Below are positions 43,588-51,438 of a stretch of 64,000 nt of DNA, one piece after another (positions within the stretch are counted from its first letter, which is position 1; the number at the start of each line of letters is the position of its first letter). The stretch is from JAVBME01 sp031552765. Its GTDB lineage: Bacteria > Bacillota > Negativicutes > Acidaminococcales > JAISLQ01. The position numbers and the translations under genes were made by a program. Below the pieces are notes generated by a model, which worked only from the letters and a program-made list of their open reading frames with translations, was not told where the DNA came from and did no database searches. The stretch lies in NCBI GenBank assembly GCA_031552765.1, contig JAVBME010000005.1, forward strand, positions 78,119 through 142,118, in the 5' to 3' direction.

Positions 43588-44988
43588 ATGAATGAAGCAA
43601 TAAAAAAATACATAACGGGCAACATCAAAAAGCTTTTGGATCTGTTTTCTGAAGGTATAGTGATAACCGACCATGAAATGACCGTTTTATATGTAAATCC
43701 GGCTTTTTTGGAATACGCCGAGATGAGTTACCATGAATTTGTTGGGCATAAGTTGCCGGACGTGCGTCCAAACGCCAAACTGCCGGATGTCATGGCCAGT
43801 AAAAAACCGGCTTTTAATGTCCACAGGGTCATTCCGCGCGGCGATTCTTTTACGGAATCATATGTCGACGACATACCTATCTTTGACAACGGCGAAGTGG
43901 TCGGCGCGCTCATTGTGGTGCGCGACGCGCGCGTGCTCAAAGACCTGTTCGAGAAAATCAAGGAACAAAATGAACAAATGGAACGTCTGGGTAAACACTT
44001 GCGCAGCGTTTTCAAAGTGGAATACAAATTTGAAAACATTATTGGCATGGAATCGGCTTTCGGACGCCTGGCCAGTAAAGCTAGCAAGTCCGACGGGCCA
44101 GTGCTCTTATTGGGTGAAAGCGGGACCGGCAAGGAGGTAATGGCCCAGTCCATACACAACGCCAGTGAACGGGGAAAAGGGCCTTTTGTCGATATCAACT
44201 GCGCCGCTTTGCCGGAAAACCTGCTCGAGAGCGAGCTTTTTGGTTATGCGCCCGGCGCTTTTACCGGGGCAAGCAAGTCGGGTAAGATGGGGCTGTTTGA
44301 AGTCGCCGGCGGCGGGACTATATTTCTCGATGAAATAACAGAAATGCCGCTAAGGCTACAAGGTCGCTTGCTGCGGGTCTTGCAGGAAAAACATATGCGC
44401 CGGCTGGGTGAAAATAAAAACATAAATGTCGATGTCCGTGTTATAGCGGCTTCAAACAAAAACATCGAAAAACTCGTTGCGCAAGGATCTTTTCGGGAAG
44501 ACCTGTTTTTCCGTCTGGCCATGTTTGTCATCAACATCCCGCCGGTCCGGGAACGCAAAAAAGACCTGTCGGCTTTTATCCAATACTTTTTGGCTGACTG
44601 CTGCCATAAGATGCGCCACAAAATGACTTTTTCACCGGAGGCGATGCAGTTTCTGTTGGATTACGACTGGCCCGGGAATGTACGGGAAATAAAAAACGCC
44701 GTAAACTATGCCTGCGATGTAGCGGACGCTGCTGTAATACAGCCGGAAGATTTGCCGGCATATGTTTTCAAGCATGCTGCCGCTAATGATTTTGATCTGG
44801 ATTTGCTGTTGAAGAACAAAAAAAGAAGAAAATTGCCTGAAATAATGGAAGACGTGGAAAAAAAGGTTTTGCAGGAAAGTTTGAATGAATTTGGCCATAC
44901 ACTCGACGGCCGTAAACAAATGGCGGAAGCTTTGGGTGTCTCTATTGCCACGCTTTACAATAAACTGAGAAGGCACTCGCTGGTATGA
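43588..44988 (+). CDS. Sigma-54-dependent transcriptional activator with PAS sensor domain
   Basis: 466 residues. A PAS domain (about 10-120; ITDHEMTVLYVNPAF) should sense a small molecule or redox state. The AAA+ domain has Walker A GESGTGKE (about 176-183), the sigma-54 contact loop GAFTGA, and Walker B GGGTIFLDEI. A Fis-type helix-turn-helix ends the protein (MAEALGVSIATLYNKLRR). There is no receiver domain, so it is not a standard response regulator. ATG 43588 fits GAAGG upstream; GTG 43582 is possible. A matching -24/-12 promoter lies 280 bases past its stop, so the downstream operon is its probable target. Confidence 0.93.
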   Translation: MNEAIKKYITGNIKKLLDLFSEGIVITDHEMTVLYVNPAFLEYAEMSYHEFVGHKLPDVRPNAKLPDVMASKKPAFNVHRVIPRGDSFTESYVDDIPIFDNGEVVGALIVVRDARVLKDLFEKIKEQNEQMERLGKHLRSVFKVEYKFENIIGMESAFGRLASKASKSDGPVLLLGESGTGKEVMAQSIHNASERGKGPFVDINCAALPENLLESELFGYAPGAFTGASKSGKMGLFEVAGGGTIFLDEITEMPLRLQGRLLRVLQEKHMRRLGENKNINVDVRVIAASNKNIEKLVAQGSFREDLFFRLAMFVINIPPVRERKKDLSAFIQYFLADCCHKMRHKMTFSPEAMQFLLDYDWPGNVREIKNAVNYACDVADAAVIQPEDLPAYVFKHAAANDFDLDLLLKNKKRRKLPEIMEDVEKKVLQESLNEFGHTLDGRKQMAEALGVSIATLYNKLRRHSLV

Positions 44989-45033
44989 TTTTTTTGTAAA
45001 CCAAATAGTTGTTTTTTGTAATAATAAGAAAAT

Positions 45034-45077
45034 TATCTCGTTATTAATTATAAATTATTATAATTAATAACGAGATA
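45034..45077. repeat. Perfect 20-bp-arm palindrome
   Basis: The left arm (45034-45053) begins TATCTCGTTATT and the right arm (45058-45077) ends AATAACGAGATA. All 20 positions pair around the four-base centre ATTA. No T-run follows, so it is a poor terminator. Its centre is about 215 bases upstream of the -24 box, within the range of enhancer sites for sigma-54 activators. Confidence 0.9.
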
Positions 45078-45156
45078 GAAGCTGATAAATTGAGAAAAAT
45101 TTATAGTATTTTATAATGATATATGTGAAATGCTGATAATGATATGCTTAAGTTAC

Positions 45157-45181
45157 TTTAAAATAAATTTATTATTTTAAA
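45157..45181. repeat. Perfect 10-bp inverted repeat
   Basis: TTTAAAATAA-ATTTA-TTATTTTAAA. AT-rich, about 100 bases upstream of the -24 box. It could be an activator or bending-protein site, or a chance product of AT-rich DNA. Confidence 0.5.
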
Positions 45182-45217
45182 TAAAAAACTGAAAATAGCG
45201 CGATATGTTTTATTCTT

Positions 45218-45265
45218 ACCAAAGAGTTTTTTCACAAAACCAAGTGAAAAAACTCTTTGGTTTTT
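45218..45265 (+). terminator. 18-bp stem-loop terminator just upstream of the sigma-54 promoter
   Basis: ACCAAAGAGTTTTTTCAC (45218-45235) pairs perfectly with 45244-45261 around loop AAAACCAA, followed by TTTT. It ends three bases before the sigma-54 promoter, so it probably terminates the activator transcript and insulates the inducible operon. Confidence 0.8.
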
Positions 45266-45268
45266 AAT

Positions 45269-45284
45269 TGGTATGAAATTTGCT
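45269..45284 (+). promoter_or_regulatory. Sigma-54 (-24/-12) promoter
   Basis: TGGTATGAAATTTGCT matches the consensus TGGCACGNNNNTTGCW at 10 of 12 fixed positions. The GG (45270-45271) and GC (45282-45283) are separated by exactly ten bases, as required. Transcription should begin near 45295. The sigma-54 activator gene directly upstream supports the assignment. Confidence 0.85.
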
Positions 45285-45372
45285 AATAAGTTTGTGGACA
45301 AGTTATTTAGTTTTAGGGGGTGTTAGAGTATAGGTATTTTGAGTTTTGACTGTTATTAAAGGAGGGTTGTCT

Positions 45373-46149
45373 GTGGCAGAAGAAATGATATTGATGGAAA
45401 AAAAAGACGGGATTGGGATTATCACGATCAATAGGCCCGAAGTAAGAAATGCTCTCAACAAAGAAGCCTGGGCAAAATTGGGCAAGGCATTTGCCGATTT
45501 TGACAAAGACAACGATGTGAAAGTTATCATACTGACGGGTGCGGGTGATAAAGCTTTTGTCGCCGGAGCTGATTTGAACGCCTTGAAGGTGAGAAGCGCC
45601 GTCGAAACTTTTGACGGCGAAACACCGGCCATAGTAGCGGGTGTAGAAGCGGTCAGCAAACCTACTATCGCGATGATAAACGGTTTTGCCTTGGGCGGGG
45701 GCCTAGAAGTCGCCATGGCGTGCGATATCAGGGTCGCCAGTTCTGACGCCAAGCTGGGGCAAACGGAAATAAATGTGGGCATATTGCCGGGGGCCGGCGG
45801 CACACAGCGCCTATCGCGCCTGGTCGGGTTGGCCAAAGCCAAAGAACTGGTCTTCACCGGCAAGATAATTTCCGCACAGGAAGCGCAGAGCATCGGCTTG
45901 GTCAACCAAGTCGTAGATAAAGAAAATCTCTTGGCAGAAACTTTAGCTATGGCCAAAAGCATCGGGGAGAAAAGTCCCTTGACTTTAAAAATAGCCAAAG
46001 TGGTTATGAACAAGGGCTTTGATACAGATCTTGCCAGCGGCATGAATTTGGAGCGACTGGGACAGACCTTCGTTTTTGGTACGGAAGACCATTTGGAAGG
46101 TATAAACGCCTTTTTAGAAAAACGCTCACCTGAGTTTAAAGGGCGTTAA
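45373..46149 (+). CDS. Enoyl-CoA hydratase (crotonase), catalytic residues complete
   Basis: 258 residues. It adds water to 2-enoyl-CoA. Both catalytic glutamates are present: one in GGGLEVAMACD and one in GQTEINVGILPGAGG. The oxyanion-hole segment is AFVAGADL. I use GTG 45373, seven bases after AAAGGAGG; an upstream in-frame TTG has no site. It is the first gene behind the sigma-54 promoter and the only one of the three crotonases in the operon with complete hydratase chemistry. Confidence 0.92.
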   Translation: MAEEMILMEKKDGIGIITINRPEVRNALNKEAWAKLGKAFADFDKDNDVKVIILTGAGDKAFVAGADLNALKVRSAVETFDGETPAIVAGVEAVSKPTIAMINGFALGGGLEVAMACDIRVASSDAKLGQTEINVGILPGAGGTQRLSRLVGLAKAKELVFTGKIISAQEAQSIGLVNQVVDKENLLAETLAMAKSIGEKSPLTLKIAKVVMNKGFDTDLASGMNLERLGQTFVFGTEDHLEGINAFLEKRSPEFKGR

Positions 46150-46173
46150 GCAAAAACAAAAGGAGATGACTGT

Positions 46174-47604
46174 ATGGCAGTAGGAATAACAGCAGTAGGC
46201 ACATACGTCCCATACTGGCGGATAGAGAGAAAAACAATCGGCCAGGCATGGGGCCGCGGCTCGATGAAAGGCGAAAAAAGCGTCGGCAACACCGACGAAG
46301 ACAGCCTGACCATGGGAGTAGAAGCGGCCATCAGATGCTTTGAAGACGTGAAAAAAGAAGACATAGGCGCGCTCTACTTCGCCTCCAACACCGCGCCGTA
46401 CCTCGAAAAATCGACAGCCAGCCTGATCGCCAACGTCTGCGACCTGCCGGAGGACATATTCATCACCGACCTCTCAGGCAGCACCAAAGTAGGAGTCGGG
46501 GCCCTGAAAATGGCGCTCGCCATGGCCAAAAGCATGGAAAAAGACGTACTCGTCACCGCCGCCGACACCAGAGCAAGCTACCCCAAATCCGACCAGGAAC
46601 AACTATTCGGCGACGCCGCCGCGGCCACCGTCGTAGGCTGCGACAACATAATAGCCGAACTCGTCGACACCTACTCGGTCAACAACGAAATCATCGACGT
46701 CTGGCGCAACGTCGGCGAACCATACGTCAACTACGGCGAAGGGCGCTTCATAATGGACAAAGGCTACACCGCCGCCATGAGAAAAGCAGTCGCCGGGATA
46801 ATGAAAAAAAGCGGCAAACAAGCCGGCGATTTTTCTAAAATAATCCTCTCCACCCCCGGCATGAAAGACGGCGACGGCATAGCCAAAAAGAACGGCTTCA
46901 CCCCCGAACAACTGCAAAACAACTTCATGCTGGAAGTAGGCAACTGTGGCGCCGCCCAACCCCTCCTCATGCTCGCCGACGCCATAGAAAACGCTGCACC
47001 CGGCGACCTTTTGCTCCTCGCCGCCTACGGCACCGGAGCCGACGCCTTCATCTTCAAAGTCACCGACAAAGTAAAAAACCTCGCCAAAAAGAATACCGTA
47101 CAAAACACCATAGGCACCAAACGTACCCTAACCTCCTACACCAAATACCTCTCCTTCCGGGGCCAACTAGAAGCAGTAGCCGGCGAACCCTTCCGCACCT
47201 TCCCATCAAACGCCGCCTACTGGCGCGAAGGCGACGGCATAATGAAACTCATCGGCTCCAAATGCAACCAATGTAACTCCAGCATCTACCCCGTTCACCG
47301 CATCTGCTACAACTGCGGCTCTAAAGACGACTATAAAAAAATAAACCTCTCCGGCCGCACCGCCAAAGTATTCACCTACTCCATAGACAACCTGGCCGGC
47401 TCCAGTGAAGACCCCGTAGTCGTCCAAACAGTAGCCGACGACGCCGAAGGCTTCAGATATTACCTCATCATGACCGACTTTGAACAAAAAGAAGTAGCCA
47501 TCGGCCAAGAAGTAGAATTCACCTTCAGGAAGATGTACATAGGCGGCAACTACATCAACTACTACTGGAAATGCCGCCCGGTAAAAAGGGGGAGCGCACA
47601 ATGA
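46174..47604 (+). CDS. HMG-CoA-synthase-like protein fused to a DUF35 zinc-ribbon/OB-fold domain
   Basis: 476 residues. Residues 1-330 form a thiolase-superfamily fold like HMG-CoA synthase (GITAVGTYVPYWRI; GNCGAAQPLLMLADA; YGTGADAF). Residues 345-476 are a DUF35 domain with zinc ligands Cys364, 367, 378 and 381, then an OB-fold. The usual catalytic Cys region reads TDLSGSTKVG, with Ser101 at the expected place. The usual His motif reads LSTPGMKDG. The site therefore looks degenerate. In archaea separate HMG-CoA synthase, DUF35 and thiolase proteins form a complex; here two of the three are fused. A role as a partner of the thiolase is inferred. The DNA is T-poor compared with the flanks. Confidence 0.85.
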   Translation: MAVGITAVGTYVPYWRIERKTIGQAWGRGSMKGEKSVGNTDEDSLTMGVEAAIRCFEDVKKEDIGALYFASNTAPYLEKSTASLIANVCDLPEDIFITDLSGSTKVGVGALKMALAMAKSMEKDVLVTAADTRASYPKSDQEQLFGDAAAATVVGCDNIIAELVDTYSVNNEIIDVWRNVGEPYVNYGEGRFIMDKGYTAAMRKAVAGIMKKSGKQAGDFSKIILSTPGMKDGDGIAKKNGFTPEQLQNNFMLEVGNCGAAQPLLMLADAIENAAPGDLLLLAAYGTGADAFIFKVTDKVKNLAKKNTVQNTIGTKRTLTSYTKYLSFRGQLEAVAGEPFRTFPSNAAYWREGDGIMKLIGSKCNQCNSSIYPVHRICYNCGSKDDYKKINLSGRTAKVFTYSIDNLAGSSEDPVVVQTVADDAEGFRYYLIMTDFEQKEVAIGQEVEFTFRKMYIGGNYINYYWKCRPVKRGSAQ

Positions 47605-48785
47605 CAATAAAAGACCAAGTAGCCATAGTAGGCATGGGCTGCTCCCGCTTCGGCGAACGCTGGGACGCAAGCGTATCCGACCTCGTAATAGAATCAGCCT
47701 ATGAAGCCTACGCCGACGCCGGCATAGGCCCCAAAGACGTACAAGCCGTATTTCTGGGGCAAATGTACGCCCCCGTCGGCGGCCTGGCCGGTCAACAAAT
47801 GATCGACGCCCTAAAATTCAAAAACATCCCGGTAATCAGGAATGAAAACTGGTGCTGCGCCGGCCACGTCGCCCTCATCAGCGCCTGCATGGCAGTAGCC
47901 AGCGGCGCCTACGACGTAGTAATGGCCATGGGCGTAGAAAAACTAAAAGACACCGGCTACCCTGGCCTCGGCGCCGGGCGCGGCATGAACCCGGTAAACG
48001 AAGCGCGGCGAACCGCCCCCGGCTCCTTCGCCCTCATCGGTACCCGCTACTTTGAAGAGTACGGCCTCACCATGGAAGAAGGAAAACAAACCATAGCCAA
48101 AATAGCCGTAAAAAACCACAAAAACGGCATGCTCAGCCCCAAAGCCCACTTTCACAGAGAAATAACCGTCGAAGACGTCATGAAAGCCCCCATGATCGCA
48201 TCGCCCTTAGGCCTACTTGATTGCTGCGGCAACTCCGACGGCTCGGCCTGCGCCATAATAACAAGAGCCGACATGGCGAAAAACTTCAGAGAAGACCCCA
48301 TCTACATCAAAGGCTTCGGCATAGCCATGGATCCGGTCATCCCGCACCGCATGCCCGGCTTTGGCTGGACCAGCTTCGACGCCCTAAAGGCAAGCTCGCA
48401 AAAAGCATACGACATGGCCGGGATAAAAAACCCGCGAGAAGAACTCGACATAGCCGAAGTCCACGACTGCTTCACCATCACGGAACTGGCGATATATGAA
48501 GACTTTGGCTTTAGCAAAAGAGGCAAAGCCAAAGAAGACATAGACGCAGGCTTCTTTGAACGGACCGGAGGCCTGCCGGTAAACGTAGACGGCGGCTTAA
48601 AATGCTTCGGCCACCCGGTAGGGGCGAGCGGGATAAGGATGACCTATGAGATCTATAAACAGCTCCAGTACAAGGTAGACAACCCGGAGCGGCAGATAAA
48701 GGACGTCCATAGAGGACTGTCGCATACCTTTGGCGGGCCGCCGCAGCTTAGCTGCGTCTTGGTCGCTGGTAATGAGAAGGGCTAA
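47601..48785 (+). CDS. SCP-x-type thiolase (acetyl-CoA acetyltransferase-like)
   Basis: 394 residues. It should cleave a 3-oxoacyl-CoA with CoA or run the reverse condensation. The nucleophile is Cys86 (NWCCAGHVAL). GHPVGASG supplies the catalytic His near 338. The second Cys of classical thiolases is replaced by the HTFGGPP pattern, as usual in SCP-x-type and BbsB-type enzymes. Start ATG 47601 overlaps the previous stop (ATGA), so translation is coupled to the DUF35 fusion, which supports a complex. Same T-poor base composition as the preceding gene. Confidence 0.9.
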   Translation: MTIKDQVAIVGMGCSRFGERWDASVSDLVIESAYEAYADAGIGPKDVQAVFLGQMYAPVGGLAGQQMIDALKFKNIPVIRNENWCCAGHVALISACMAVASGAYDVVMAMGVEKLKDTGYPGLGAGRGMNPVNEARRTAPGSFALIGTRYFEEYGLTMEEGKQTIAKIAVKNHKNGMLSPKAHFHREITVEDVMKAPMIASPLGLLDCCGNSDGSACAIITRADMAKNFREDPIYIKGFGIAMDPVIPHRMPGFGWTSFDALKASSQKAYDMAGIKNPREELDIAEVHDCFTITELAIYEDFGFSKRGKAKEDIDAGFFERTGGLPVNVDGGLKCFGHPVGASGIRMTYEIYKQLQYKVDNPERQIKDVHRGLSHTFGGPPQLSCVLVAGNEKG

Positions 48786-48824
48786 AAATTAGGGAGTTCA
48801 TAATTTAAGGAGGTTTTTTAAAGT

Positions 48825-49694
48825 ATGGCAATAAAATCTGTAGGCGTATTGGGCGCCGGACTTATGGGGCGCGGTATAGCGCAAGTATCGGCTATGGCCG
48901 GCTATGATGTTGTTTTGTATGATCCTTTTGAAACTGCGCTGGAGTCGGCATTGAAAGTTATTGAAAAGAATCTTGCCAAAGCAGTAGAAAAGGCAAAAAT
49001 TACGGAAGACGGAAAAGCAGCCGCGCTGAAAAAAATAAAAACTTCGGCTAAACTTGAAGACGCGGCTAAAGTAGACCTTATCATCGAAGCTGTGCCGGAA
49101 GATCTGGCGATAAAACTGCCGCTGTTTGAAAAGCTTGACGAACTGTGCGCCAAAGAAGTTATATTGGCTTCCAATACTACTTCCCAAAGTATCACGGAAA
49201 TTTCTTCCGTGACCAAACGTCCGGACAAAGTTATTGGCCTTCATTTCTTCAATCCGGTACATATCATGAAACTGGTCGAGATGGTAAATGGCCTCGAGAC
49301 TTCGGCTGAAACCTATGCGATTTGCGAAGCTTTCTGCAAATCCATCGGCAAAGAAACTGTAAGGATCAAAGAAGCGCCTGGTTTTGTCACCAGCCGTCTG
49401 CAGGCGGTCATAGGCAACGAAGCTTTCAACATGCTCCTCGAAGGCGTAGGCACTGCGGAAGACATCGATAAAGCGGTGAAACTCGGCCTCAACCACCCGA
49501 TGGGCCCGTTTGAAATGGTCGACTTCGTCGGCCTTGATACAAGGCTCAAAAGCCTTGAATACCTGCACAAGATGATGGGCGAGAAATACCGCCCCTGCCC
49601 GTTGCACGTACAATATGTAAAAGCCGGACGCTTCGGCAGGAAAACCGGCAAGGGCGTATATGAATACGATAAAGACGGCAACCGTATAAAATAA
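48825..49694 (+). CDS. 3-hydroxyacyl-CoA dehydrogenase
   Basis: 289 residues, similar in size to clostridial 3-hydroxybutyryl-CoA dehydrogenase. The NAD-binding motif is GAGLMG (10-15). The catalytic pair is expected in SNTTSQSIT and GLHFFNPVH. NHPMGPFEMVDFVGLD marks the helical C-terminal domain. It oxidises the hydratase product to the 3-oxoacyl-CoA that the thiolase splits. The NADH made could feed the HydABC hydrogenase. AAGGAGG precedes ATG 48825. Confidence 0.94.
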   Translation: MAIKSVGVLGAGLMGRGIAQVSAMAGYDVVLYDPFETALESALKVIEKNLAKAVEKAKITEDGKAAALKKIKTSAKLEDAAKVDLIIEAVPEDLAIKLPLFEKLDELCAKEVILASNTTSQSITEISSVTKRPDKVIGLHFFNPVHIMKLVEMVNGLETSAETYAICEAFCKSIGKETVRIKEAPGFVTSRLQAVIGNEAFNMLLEGVGTAEDIDKAVKLGLNHPMGPFEMVDFVGLDTRLKSLEYLHKMMGEKYRPCPLHVQYVKAGRFGRKTGKGVYEYDKDGNRIK

Positions 49695-49721
49695 CTGAAC
49701 GCTACTACTTTTTGCTTAACC

Positions 49722-49863
49722 CCCGCTCCTGCAATATTGGCAACGATAGCCGATGATTTTCCATTTATCATGCAGCTGTGTATCTTTAAGTTCTGGCATA
49801 GAAAACTGCAATTGGCCGCAATAAATGTAGTACGATATATAGTAGGCAGGAGCGGGTGTTTTT
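49722..49863 (+). promoter_or_regulatory. Structured RNA element with terminator-like closing stem
   Basis: CCCGCTCCTGC (49722-49732) pairs perfectly with GCAGGAGCGGG (49846-49856) across 113 bases, then TGTTTTT follows. Inside are further possible pairings, TGCAG/CTGCA (49771-49775 with 49806-49810) and ATTGGC with GCC-CAAT-like bases. The element sits between the dehydrogenase and the carboxylate transporter. It matches no riboswitch I recognise; a regulated terminator or attenuator is the simplest reading. Confidence 0.5.
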
Positions 49864-49928
49864 AATTAGTTACTTTTTATTGCTTTTTGGGTGTTAAACG
49901 GAAGTTATAAAGTTAGGGGGATAGTTTC

Positions 49929-51401
49929 ATGCAAGAAAAAAAGGTTGACAGAAAAATATGGATAATTCTTGCTTCTTTGGCGCTTATGTTAGGTATTATG
50001 GCACTCCCCACTCCCGCCGGTTTGTCCACAGCAGGGCATCGCGTACTGGCGATACTGCTGTTCGCGGTCATTATGTGGATGACCGAATCCATGCCTTACG
50101 CTGAAAGCGCTGTAGCCCTAATCCTATTTATGCTTTTAGCTCTTGGGTTTTCACCAGTAGAAGGAACTACCGGAAAGCTGTTGGGTACAGGACGGGCAAT
50201 TCCCCTGGCGATGAGCGGTTTTTCCAATTCAGGCTGGGTGTTCGTGGCAGCCGGTATCTTTATGGCGGCGGCTATAACAACGACCGGTTTTGAGACCCGG
50301 GTTGCCTATATGATCCTCAGGGCTTCCGGTACCAGTGTCAACAATATAATAGCCGGGCTTATTGTTACCGGTTTTGTTCTGACCTTTATCATTCCTTCGG
50401 TTATTGCGCGCGCTGCTACTATGGTGCCGATAGTGCTCGGCCTCAACAAGGCTTTTGGCCTGCCGGTAACCAGCGAAATAAGCAAAGTGCTGCTGATGAC
50501 AGCCGGTATATTGCCTTCTTTGACTGGCGTCGGCGTTCTTTCCGGCTCGGCGCCCAACCCTGTCGTAGCCAACTATATCGTACAGGCCGGCTTACCGCCT
50601 GTCATGTGGATGGACTGGTTTATGTACAACTTTCCCTTCTCGGTTTTGATCGGCGTGCTTCTTTATTTTGTCATGACCCGCATGCACAAATTTGAGTACA
50701 AAGAATTGCCGGGCGGCAGCGATTACCTGAATAAATGTATTTCTGACCTTGGCCCCATGTCGGCCACAGAAAAACGTGTAGCTTTTATCATGGTTTGTAC
50801 CATACTCCTTTGGGCGACCGACAAATTCCACGGCATCGACCCGACGGTTGTTTCTATTATGTCGGTCTTTGTTATGGTTTGCCCCTACATCGGTGTCACT
50901 ACCTTGAAACCATTGTTCCAAAAGGTGGACTGGACAGCCATACTCATGTTCGGCGCCGGTATTTCGCTGGGCGTTGTCCTGATGCGTACCGGAGCGGTAC
51001 AATGGCTGGCGAAAGTTTCGCTGGTCGCCGCAGGTGTTGACAAACTCCCGCTCATACCTATGGCTTACGTCATATTTGTCCTCAGCTTCACGATCAGGCT
51101 GGCGTTTACCAGTATCACCTCCTGTATCACAGCTCTGGCTCCGGCGCTTCTTGGATTCCTGGTCGGCATGAAAGACCCGTCAGTGCCCATAATCGGCATT
51201 ATCATGGGTATGTGCGTAATGGCGCACGATATCTTCCTGACGCCGGTCAACTCGGCCAATACCATGATCGCTTACGGTACGGACGCCTTCAAACCGAAAG
51301 ATATGTTCCGCATCGGTCTGCCTCTGACTATAATGATTTTTATACTCATGCTGCCTTTGATGATGTTTTATTGGCCGTTGGTCGGCTTGATGCCTAAATA
51401 A
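49929..51401 (+). CDS. DASS/SLC13-family carboxylate transporter, second copy
   Basis: 490 residues with about twelve membrane helices. Family features include WMTESMPYAESAVALI near the N-terminus, SGSAPNPVVANY and PVNSANTMIAYGT. Compared with the copy at 42.3 kb, the first SNT-type motif is altered (the region reads IPSVIARAATMVP), so the ligand or ion set may differ. It probably imports the substrate of this operon. ATG 49929 follows AGGGGG. A structured element precedes it. Confidence 0.87.
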   Translation: MQEKKVDRKIWIILASLALMLGIMALPTPAGLSTAGHRVLAILLFAVIMWMTESMPYAESAVALILFMLLALGFSPVEGTTGKLLGTGRAIPLAMSGFSNSGWVFVAAGIFMAAAITTTGFETRVAYMILRASGTSVNNIIAGLIVTGFVLTFIIPSVIARAATMVPIVLGLNKAFGLPVTSEISKVLLMTAGILPSLTGVGVLSGSAPNPVVANYIVQAGLPPVMWMDWFMYNFPFSVLIGVLLYFVMTRMHKFEYKELPGGSDYLNKCISDLGPMSATEKRVAFIMVCTILLWATDKFHGIDPTVVSIMSVFVMVCPYIGVTTLKPLFQKVDWTAILMFGAGISLGVVLMRTGAVQWLAKVSLVAAGVDKLPLIPMAYVIFVLSFTIRLAFTSITSCITALAPALLGFLVGMKDPSVPIIGIIMGMCVMAHDIFLTPVNSANTMIAYGTDAFKPKDMFRIGLPLTIMIFILMLPLMMFYWPLVGLMPK

Positions 51402-51438
51402 TTGATTGTGGAAAATATTTTGGGAAGAGGTGTATCGA

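Larger units (their letters stand above)
44989..45372. other. Regulatory intergenic region of the catabolic operon
   Basis: 384 AT-rich bases with no gene. They contain, in order, a 44-bp palindrome, a 25-bp palindrome, a terminator-like 18-bp stem-loop, a sigma-54 promoter and a leader of about 75 bases. Confidence 0.8.

Noticed and set aside
49794..49810. TGGCATAGAAAACTGCA, which looks like a second sigma-54 promoter
   Set aside because: The GG and GC are separated by 11 bases, not the required 10, and the sequence lies inside the structured RNA element.
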